A stretch of 64,000 nt of DNA from Sandaracinaceae bacterium (GTDB lineage Bacteria; Myxococcota_A; Polyangia; Polyangiales; Sandaracinaceae), in contig JAHBWG010000041.1 in assembly GCA_019637095.1 (NCBI GenBank), positions 1 through 64,000 on the forward strand, read 5' to 3'. Both the position numbers and the translations under genes were made by a program. The notes under the pieces are model-generated. The model made no database searches, had not been told where the DNA came from, and saw only the letters and a list, made by a program, of their open reading frames with translations. Shown piece by piece: positions 43,405 to 49,704 of the stretch. Each line of letters begins with the position of its first letter. Position 1 is the first letter of the stretch.

Positions 43405-45126
43405 TCACGGCTGGACGACGTCGGCGAGCCCGATGTCGACGTGGATCCTGCGCGCGTCACGGGCGCCGAACGCGCGGCGCATCCCGCGCTCGGCCGCGCG
43501 GCGCACCGGCGCGTCCGCGTAGTGGCCGAGGCACGCGCGGTAGTCGCGCACCGCGTCGGCGCGCCGGCCCGAGAGGTCGCGCGCCCGCCCGCGCCAGAGG
43601 TGGAACGCGGCGCGCCGCTCCGGGTCGGGGTGGCCGATCGCGAGCGCGCGGTCGAGCGCCGCCTCCGCTTCGTCGGCGTCGCCCGCCTCGAGCGCGAGCA
43701 GCCCGCGCACGTAGTGGTAGAGGGGCTGCTCGGGCGCGAGGGCGCTCGCCTCGCCGATCGCCGCGCGCGCGCCGGCGAGGTCGTCGCGATCCACGTACGC
43801 GACGTACGTGCGGCGGAAGCGCTCGAACGCCTCCGCGCCCGCCGCCTCGACGCGGAGCTCTCCCCGCTCGGGCGCGTGACCCATCCGCGCCAGGCTGAAG
43901 GGCACGAACGTCCCGTGGCTCGTCGGCGCCTCGCCGGTGCCCACCCACACCGTGCCGTCCTCGGGCCGGAACACCACCGAGCCGACGGTCATGACCATCG
44001 CGATCGAGTCGCGCACGCGGCACGCGCTCGCGCCGGTGTCCCCGAGGATCTCCGCCATCCCCTGCGGGTCGAGCGCGCCCGCGCGCTCGGCGAGCAGCTC
44101 GTTGGCGCGGCGGTGCCGCCCCTCGTTGTGCCGCCAGTACGAGCCGTAGAAGCTCACCTCCGTCTCGCCGAGCTCCTCGTCGAGGTAGACGTTGGCGTAG
44201 CCGAACCGCTCCGCGCTCGGCTCGACGCGATGGGCCACCTTGCGGTCCGGGCTCTCCTCGTAGCAGAGCACCTCGCGCGTCTTTCCGTCGGTCACGACGT
44301 ACGTCCAGCAGCCGATCGGCGTGTGCGCGTCGAGGATGCGCTGCGCCTCGTCGAGGTCCTCGGCCTCGCGCATCACGACGTCGCCGACGACCCCGATCGG
44401 CACGCCGCCCAGGCGCGTGCGATCCGTGAACATGTGCTGGTGCACGGTGAGCGTGAGGCCCGCCTCGTTCATCGCGGTGATCCCGCCGAGCGCCACGCCC
44501 GCCGCGGCCACGCTCACGTAGCGCAGGCCCTCGTCGGGCTCGTGGAAGATGACCGTCTTGGTGCTCGGCCAGCAGCCGACGCCGTGGTAGTCGAAGTTGC
44601 GCGCGTGCAAGAGCGCGCCGTCCGCCGTCGCGCTGCCCCACGCGACCGCGCTCGTGCAGCCGAGCTCGAGCCCGATGCGGTGGGCGACCGCGGGGCCGTC
44701 GCCCCGCAGCTGCATCATGCGAGAGGCGACCCACATCAGCGCGTCCGGCATCGTGCAGCCGTCGAGGAACGACTGCGGGTCGAGCCCGGCGCCCTCCGCG
44801 AGCCCCCGCAACGTGTCGTGCGCGAAGCGAGGCATCTCCCGCGCGACGCGGCGGCCGACGGTGCGCTGCAGGGCCGGCCACACGAGCCCGGAGAGCGGGC
44901 CGAGCGCGCCCTTGCCCATGAGGCTCTGGACGACGCGGCGGTAGTACGGGATCGGGCCACCGCGGACCTCGTCGGCGAGCAGCGCGCCGTGCTGGAAGCC
45001 CATGTCGTAGAAGCTGCCGCCGACGTTCAGCACGTTGACGTCGCCGACGCGGGTGAGCGCGCCGCGGCCGATGCGGCGCGTCGCCGGGCGGGGGCTCGGG
45101 CGGGGATCGTTCGTCTCGAGGTTCAT
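43405..45126 (-). CDS. C45-family (acyl-CoA:isopenicillin acyltransferase-like) hydrolase fused to TPR
   Basis: The 573-residue protein resembles the Ntn-hydrolase family C45. LELGCTSAVAWGSATADG supplies the candidate nucleophilic Cys that would become the new N-terminus after self-cleavage, followed by LLHARNFDYHGVG and VSVAAAGVALGGITAMNEAG. Relatives hydrolyse or transfer acyl groups on amides, or cleave peptides. Residues 420-560 add tetratricopeptide repeats (LYHYVRGLLALEAGDADEAE and AAFHLWRGRARDLSGRRADA), an unusual fusion that points to protein partners. There is no signal peptide. The ATG overlaps the upstream GntR stop by 4 bp, so the enzyme is likely under control of that regulator. 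Confidence 0.83.
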   Translation of the reverse strand: MNLETNDPRPSPRPATRRIGRGALTRVGDVNVLNVGGSFYDMGFQHGALLADEVRGGPIPYYRRVVQSLMGKGALGPLSGLVWPALQRTVGRRVAREMPRFAHDTLRGLAEGAGLDPQSFLDGCTMPDALMWVASRMMQLRGDGPAVAHRIGLELGCTSAVAWGSATADGALLHARNFDYHGVGCWPSTKTVIFHEPDEGLRYVSVAAAGVALGGITAMNEAGLTLTVHQHMFTDRTRLGGVPIGVVGDVVMREAEDLDEAQRILDAHTPIGCWTYVVTDGKTREVLCYEESPDRKVAHRVEPSAERFGYANVYLDEELGETEVSFYGSYWRHNEGRHRRANELLAERAGALDPQGMAEILGDTGASACRVRDSIAMVMTVGSVVFRPEDGTVWVGTGEAPTSHGTFVPFSLARMGHAPERGELRVEAAGAEAFERFRRTYVAYVDRDDLAGARAAIGEASALAPEQPLYHYVRGLLALEAGDADEAEAALDRALAIGHPDPERRAAFHLWRGRARDLSGRRADAVRDYRACLGHYADAPVRRAAERGMRRAFGARDARRIHVDIGLADVVQP

Positions 45127-45872
45127 CGCGCGTGGTCTCCGGAGATCAGGGTCGAGAGGGACTCACCGGTCGAGAGCGCCGCCGCCGCGAGGACGCGGGG
45201 GCTCGCCCAGTCGTGATAGGCGCCGACGATCATCCGGACGGACGCGGCGTCGCGCTCGCGGAAGAGGCGCACGAGGGTGCGCACGCCGGTCAGGTGCGGC
45301 TCGGTCGCGGGGCGCACCGCGTTGAGCACGTCGCGCAGCTCCGTCGCGACCTCCTGGTTCCACCACACGAGCATCTCGAAGATGCGGTTCTGCGTGGCGC
45401 GCGCGACGAGCCGCGCGAAGCGGTCCGCCTCGTGGTGGTAACGCTCGCGATCGCCGAGGGCCGTCGCGAGCACGTCGACTTGACGGTCGAGCGCCTCGAG
45501 GTCCGCCTCGGTCCGGCGCTCCGCCGCGAGCACCGACATCTGGACGTCGAGCGTGGCGCGGATCTCGAGGTAGTCGCGCAGGCGCGCGCGGTCGACGCGG
45601 CCCTCGCTGGGCACGAGCATCGCCTGGAGCACCTCGGGGCTCACCGACGCCATCGGGTCGAGCACCGCGGTCCCGCGCCGCTTGATCGGCCGCACCAGCC
45701 GGTGGACCTCGAGCAGCTTGATCGCCTCGCGGACCACCGAGCGGTTCACGCCGTACTCGAGCGCGAGGTCCGGCTCCTTCGGGAGCAGCGCGCCGACCGG
45801 GATCGAGCCCCCCACGATCCGACGCAGCAGGTCCCCCGCGACCCGATCCGCCTTTCGTCCGCCGCCGAGCAC
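45123..45872 (-). CDS. GntR family regulator, FadR (FCD) type
   Basis: The 249-residue protein has an N-terminal winged helix (LPKEPDLALEYGVNRSVVRE, then AIKLLEVHRLVRPIKRRGTA) and an all-helical FCD effector domain (YLEIRATLDVQMSVLAAERR, HHEADRFARLVARATQNRIF). FadR-type regulators bind carboxylic or fatty acids and usually repress. It is the first gene of an operon with the C45-TPR hydrolase, so that enzyme's substrate or product is a plausible effector. A near-consensus promoter ends so close to the GTG start that the mRNA is probably leaderless. Confidence 0.88.
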   Translation of the reverse strand: MLGGGRKADRVAGDLLRRIVGGSIPVGALLPKEPDLALEYGVNRSVVREAIKLLEVHRLVRPIKRRGTAVLDPMASVSPEVLQAMLVPSEGRVDRARLRDYLEIRATLDVQMSVLAAERRTEADLEALDRQVDVLATALGDRERYHHEADRFARLVARATQNRIFEMLVWWNQEVATELRDVLNAVRPATEPHLTGVRTLVRLFRERDAASVRMIVGAYHDWASPRVLAAAALSTGESLSTLISGDHAR

Positions 45873-45878
45873 GCGGTA

Positions 45879-45906
45879 CTTATAAATCAGGTTTATTCTC
45901 TGTCAA
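45879..45906 (-). promoter_or_regulatory. consensus sigma-70 promoter of the GntR operon, probably leaderless
   Basis: On the minus strand TTGACA (45901-45906) and TATAAG (45879-45884) are 16 bp apart. The -10 ends only 7 bases upstream of the GTG at 45872, so transcription would begin at or beside the start codon. AAACCTG occurs twice around it, and the -35 lies inside CTGTTGACAG, whose outer arms are symmetric. The repeat may be the autoregulatory GntR operator. Confidence 0.6.
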
Positions 45907-46045
45907 CAGGTTTGATGGCGCGGAGAAAAAGCGTGGCGACCCGTCGCGCTTCGGAATCTCTTCAGAGTCGGCTCGTCGATGGAGGTGTGAGCCGAGAGAA
46001 AGGCGGCTCCCTCCCCAGGCGCCCGACGACATCACGCTCCCTCCC

Positions 46046-46097
46046 CGACGGCGGGGACGCACCGCACCTCCCTCCTCCGCGGTCGTCCCCGCCGTCG
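46046..46097. repeat. 14-bp inverted repeat in the spacer upstream of the sigma factor
   Basis: CGACGGCGGGGACG (46046-46059) and CGTCCCCGCCGTCG (46084-46097) are exact complements with a 24-base C-rich loop. The repeat lies in the 475-bp region 45873-46347, which otherwise holds the GntR promoter and an AT-richer stretch around 46150-46230. That stretch includes a 50-codon open frame (ATG at 46171) that I do not call. The hairpin is about 250 bp before the sigma-factor start and could regulate its leader or bind protein. Confidence 0.5.
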
Positions 46098-46347
46098 CTC
46101 TCCTGACCGTCGATCGGCCCCTCGCGCGCCGCCGCGCGACGGAGAAGGAGTCAAGCGTCTGTAATCGCACATGAAAAAGGCGATGACGCGCTGCGTGTTC
46201 TTTCGGGTTGCACGGCCGCCTTTCGCTCTCATGATTCGGGGGTCCCGCGACGACGGAGCGGTCGGTATCGACGCCCTTGGGGGAGGAAGCGCGCACCGGG
46301 CGCCTGCCCGGAGCCCTCTCTGATTCGAGCGGTTCCCAGACCCGAAC

Positions 46348-47715
46348 ATGAAGAAGAACACTGCCACCGCCGCGCGCGTCCGCTCGCGGCCCCGAAGCCT
46401 CCGCGACCCGTTCGACCTCTACCTCGCCGGGCTCGGTGATCTCACGCCGCCGCTCGACCGCGAAGGCGAGGTCGCCGCGGCGACGGACATCGAGGCGGCG
46501 GAGATCGAGTGCTTCGACCTGATCCTCGACGCGGGCATCGCGCTGCCGGAGCTCGCCGAGTGGTACGACCGGCTCGCCTCCGGCGAGGCGTCGGTGCTCG
46601 AGCTGACGCACCTCGGCTCGTACGAGGGCAAGGAGGGGCACGCGCTCCTGCTCAAGCGCCTCGACGACGCGCGCAAGGCCGAGGCGTGGTGCCAGAAGCT
46701 CACGCAGCGCCGCGCCGGCTCGGGCCCCGAGCGCCGCGTCGCCCGCGACCGCAGCTGGGAGCGCCGCGCCAAGGCGACGCGCAAGATCGCCCTGCACCGC
46801 GAGCGCATGCAGGCGGTGATCGAGCGGGTCGGGCGCGAGCTCGATCGCTTCGTCGACTCCGAGGGTCGCGAGGACCCGAACGCCGCCGAGGTGGTGCGCC
46901 GCGCGGAGCTCACGCTCGGGCGCCGCCGCGCCGTGCTGCGCCGCATCGCCGTCACGCTCGGCGACGCGCGCCGCGACCTCGACCGCCGCCGCAACTTCCT
47001 CGCGGAGGCGAACCTGCGCCTGGTCGTGATGCTCGCGAAGGCGTACCGCGGCTCCGGCGTGCCGTTCCCGGACCTCGTGCAGGAGGGCAACCTCGGCCTG
47101 ATGCGCGCGGTCGACAAGTTCGACCACCGCGTCGGGACGCGCTTCTCCACCTACGCGACGTGGTGGATCCGGCAGTCGATCGCGCGCGAGGTGACGCGCC
47201 ACGCCGAGACGGTGCGCGTGCCCTTCGGGATGACCGAGAAGCGCAAGCGCCTGCGCCGCGCGGAGCGCGAGCTGACGCAGCGCTACGGGCGGCTCCCGAA
47301 CGAGCTCGAGCTCGCGAAGGAGGTCGGCATGACGCTCGAGCAGACGCGTCGCTCGCTCGAGGCGCGCACGCGCAGCATCTCGCTGCACGCGCCGATGGGC
47401 GAGGAGGGCGACCGCTCGCTCGACGAGATGCTCGCGGACGACACGGCGCAGAGCGCGGACGATCAGGTGATCGCGCGCGAGCGCGAGGGCGCGGCCGCGA
47501 AGATCCTCTCGGTCCTGTCGCCGCGCGAGCAGTTCATCCTGCGCCGCCGCTTCGGGATCGACGGCGAGCCGGACGGGCTGACGCTGCGCGAGATCGGCGA
47601 GCAGCTCAACCTCTCGCGCGAGCGGGTCCGCCAGCTCGAGGCGCTCGCGCTCGCGAAGCTCCGCGCGGTGCTCGACGCCGAGACCGCGTCCGCGCCTCGC
47701 GTCGGGTCGATGTGA
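46348..47715 (+). CDS. RNA polymerase sigma-70 family factor, group 2
   Basis: The 455-residue protein has region 1.2 (RDPFDLYLAGLGDLTPPLDR) and an Arg-rich non-conserved segment of about 150 residues. Region 2 includes LRLVVMLAKAYRGSGVPFPD, VQEGNLGLMRAVDKFD and FSTYATWWIRQSIAREVTRH. Region 3 (RELTQRYGRLPNELELAKEV) and region 4 (LSPREQFILRRRFGIDG, LTLREIGEQLNLSRERVRQL) follow. It lacks the long acidic region 1.1 of RpoD, so it is a primary-like alternative factor of the kind controlling stationary phase or development in myxobacteria. Which one cannot be told. It is followed by a tandem hairpin array and has a structured upstream spacer. Confidence 0.9.
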   Translation: MKKNTATAARVRSRPRSLRDPFDLYLAGLGDLTPPLDREGEVAAATDIEAAEIECFDLILDAGIALPELAEWYDRLASGEASVLELTHLGSYEGKEGHALLLKRLDDARKAEAWCQKLTQRRAGSGPERRVARDRSWERRAKATRKIALHRERMQAVIERVGRELDRFVDSEGREDPNAAEVVRRAELTLGRRRAVLRRIAVTLGDARRDLDRRRNFLAEANLRLVVMLAKAYRGSGVPFPDLVQEGNLGLMRAVDKFDHRVGTRFSTYATWWIRQSIAREVTRHAETVRVPFGMTEKRKRLRRAERELTQRYGRLPNELELAKEVGMTLEQTRRSLEARTRSISLHAPMGEEGDRSLDEMLADDTAQSADDQVIAREREGAAAKILSVLSPREQFILRRRFGIDGEPDGLTLREIGEQLNLSRERVRQLEALALAKLRAVLDAETASAPRVGSM

Positions 47716-47735
47716 GCGAATCGATGTGAGCGAGT

Positions 47736-47843
47736 CGAGGCGACGCCTCGCTCATCGAGCGTCGAGGCGGCGCCTCGCTCATCGAGCGTCGAGGCGGCGC
47801 CTCGCTCATCGAGCGTCGAGGCGGCGCCTCGCTCATCGAGCGT
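47736..47843. repeat. four tandem 27-bp units, each carrying two small hairpins
   Basis: The unit CGAGGCGGCGCCTCGCTCAT plus CGAGCGT repeats at 47736, 47763, 47790 and 47817; the first copy differs at one base and the others are identical. Each unit contains CGAGGC-GGC-GCCTCG (6-bp stem) and GCTC-ATC-GAGC (4-bp stem). The array separates the convergent sigma factor and glycosyltransferase genes, and the latter's stop codon (47833-47835) is inside the last unit. Just upstream, TCGATGTGAGCGA occurs twice (47707-47719, 47721-47733), overlapping the sigma stop. Confidence 0.92.
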
Positions 47844-49026
47844 CGAGCCGCGCGCGGTAGTACGCCGCCCACGCGGCCCACACCGCCTCGCGGGCGAAGC
47901 CCTCGACCGCGCGCCGTCGCGCCGCCTCCCCGTGCGCCGCGCGCAGCGCGGGGTCGTCCAGGTAGCGCAGGAGCGCGTCGCCGAGCCCGCGCGCGTCGCG
48001 CACCTCGACGAGCGCGCCGGTCCGGCCGTCCTCGACGGCGTCGACCACGCCGGTCGCGCGGTACCCGACCGTGGGCACGCCCGCGCACGCGGCCTCGAGC
48101 GGGACGTTCGGAAAACCCTCTCGGTACGAGGGGAACGCGAGCACGTCCATGCGCGCGTAGATCGGCGCGAGCTCCCACGTCTGCCCCAGGCTCACGACCC
48201 CCGGCGCGCTCGCGGCGCGGCGGGCGAGCGTCGCGTCGAGGTCGCCGACCGCGCCGGCGCCGACGAGCACGAGGCGCGCGCGCGGACGCATCGTGTGCAC
48301 GCGCGCGAACGCGTCGAGCAGGTCGCCGATGCCCTTGTCCGGATCGAACCGGCCGACGAAGCCGATGACCTCGTGGCCGTCCTCGATGCCGTGCGCGGCG
48401 AGGCGCGCGCGGCCCTCGGCGATCCGCTCCGGCGTGCGCGCCCAGCGCGCGGGCTCGACCCCGTTCGAGGAGCCGCGGCCGACGATGCGCACCTTGTCGC
48501 GCGGGACGTAGCCGCCCGCGACCACCGCCTCGAGGAGGCTCTCGCTGTTGCAGACCACGTCGTGCGCGCACGCCGACGCGATGCGCTCGGTGGCGCCCAG
48601 GATCGCGCGCAGGGCGCCGGTCGTCGTCTCGAGGCGCAGCCCGCGCAGGAGGTAGATGCGCAGCGGCACCCGGAGCGCGCGCGCGGCGAGCATGCCGAGC
48701 AGGCCCGCCTTGGGCGTGCTCGCGTTCACGATGTCGGGCGAGAGCGCGCGCAGCGCGCGCGTGAGGCGGACGAGCGAGGCGCCGTCTCGCGCGGGGCGGA
48801 TCGGGCGCTCCATCGGCACCGGCACGACGCGCACGCGCTCCCGCGCAGCGACCGCATCGAGCGCGGGGCCCGGCGACGCGATGACCGTCACGTCGAACCC
48901 CTCCTCGCGCATGAACGCGAGCTGGCCCCGCAGCAACACGTCGGCGCTCTTGGAATGGGTCACGACGTAGACGAGGCGAGCGGCTCGATAGAGGGTCACG
49001 CGACGCGGAGTGTAGCGAGCGATCAT
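47833..49026 (-). CDS. group 1 (GT4-type) glycosyltransferase
   Basis: The 397-residue protein begins MIARYTPRRVTLYRAARLVY. It has the GT-B two-domain layout: an N-terminal acceptor domain (RGQLAFMREEGFDVTVIASP, PDIVNASTPKAGLLGMLAAR) and the donor domain with EVIGFVGRFDPDKGIGDLLD, RLVLVGAGAVGD and AFPSYREGFPNVPLEAACAG (the EGFPN..E motif binding the sugar nucleotide). It resembles enzymes that elongate polysaccharides or lipid-linked glycans. The divergent neighbour is a phosphoglycosyl transferase, so both probably serve one surface glycan. The stop is embedded in the tandem array. The last two residues differ little between array lengths, so expansion would move the stop position but not add a domain. 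Confidence 0.88.
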   Translation of the reverse strand: MIARYTPRRVTLYRAARLVYVVTHSKSADVLLRGQLAFMREEGFDVTVIASPGPALDAVAARERVRVVPVPMERPIRPARDGASLVRLTRALRALSPDIVNASTPKAGLLGMLAARALRVPLRIYLLRGLRLETTTGALRAILGATERIASACAHDVVCNSESLLEAVVAGGYVPRDKVRIVGRGSSNGVEPARWARTPERIAEGRARLAAHGIEDGHEVIGFVGRFDPDKGIGDLLDAFARVHTMRPRARLVLVGAGAVGDLDATLARRAASAPGVVSLGQTWELAPIYARMDVLAFPSYREGFPNVPLEAACAGVPTVGYRATGVVDAVEDGRTGALVEVRDARGLGDALLRYLDDPALRAAHGEAARRRAVEGFAREAVWAAWAAYYRARLDAR

Positions 49027-49029
49027 GCT

Positions 49030-49692
49030 ATGAAGCGACCGATGCAGCGCGCCGCCAGGAGCTCCAACGAGCACAGCGCGCGCCGCGACCTCGAGCGCGT
49101 CGCGAAGCGCGCGATGGACATCGCGGGCGCGAGCGTCGGCCTCGTCGCGTTCGGCCCGGTGATGGGCGCGGCGGCGCTCGCGGTGCGCGCGACGATGGGC
49201 TCGCCGGTGCTGTTCCGGCAGGTGCGGCCGGGCCTCCACGGCGAGCCGTTCACGATCCTCAAGCTGCGCACGATGATCGAAGCGTCGACCGACCAGCCCG
49301 ACGCTGTGCGCCTGACGAGGCTCGGCAAGCTCCTGCGCTCGACGAGCGTGGACGAGCTGCCGCAGTTCTGGAACGTGCTGCGCGGCGACATGAGCCTCGT
49401 CGGGCCGCGCGCGCTCCTCATGGAGTACCTCCCGCTGTACTCGCCGCGCCACGCCCGCCGGCACGAGGTCAAGCCGGGCCTCACGTCGTGGGTCGCCGTC
49501 CACGGCCGCAACACGGTGAGCTGGGAGGACCAGTTCGAGATGGACGTCTGGTACGTCGAGAACCAATCGCTCTGGCTGGACCTGAAGATCCTCGCGATGA
49601 CGGTCGCGAAGGTGCTCGCCCGCGACGGCGTCACGCAGGAGGGACGCGCGACGCGCGACCCGTTCACGGGCCTCGCGCCAGAGCCCGGTTGA
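49030..49692 (+). CDS. polyprenyl-phosphate sugar-1-phosphate transferase (bacterial sugar transferase family)
   Basis: The 220-residue protein is a monotopic phosphoglycosyl transferase of the PglC/WbaP catalytic-core type. It has a re-entrant helix, RAMDIAGASVGLVAFGPVMG, then GSPVLFRQVRPGLHGEPF, ILKLRTM, TSVDELPQFWNVLRGDMSLV and GPRALLMEYLPLY. It would place a sugar phosphate on undecaprenyl phosphate to start a glycan chain. Its ATG is only 3 bp from the divergent glycosyltransferase ATG; a second Met at 49042 is an alternative start. In either case promoters must lie within the opposite coding regions. Confidence 0.9.
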   Translation: MKRPMQRAARSSNEHSARRDLERVAKRAMDIAGASVGLVAFGPVMGAAALAVRATMGSPVLFRQVRPGLHGEPFTILKLRTMIEASTDQPDAVRLTRLGKLLRSTSVDELPQFWNVLRGDMSLVGPRALLMEYLPLYSPRHARRHEVKPGLTSWVAVHGRNTVSWEDQFEMDVWYVENQSLWLDLKILAMTVAKVLARDGVTQEGRATRDPFTGLAPEPG

Positions 49693-49704
49693 GCGGGGGC
49701 GAGC

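Noticed and set aside
46032-46367. A 111-codon minus-strand frame and a 50-codon plus-strand frame (ATG at 46171) upstream of the sigma factor
   Set aside because: Neither has a recognisable domain, and the minus frame overlaps the sigma-factor start and the inverted repeat.
47736-47843. Reading the 27-bp tandem array as a CRISPR array
   Set aside because: Units are directly adjacent with no spacer sequences, and each is itself palindromic.
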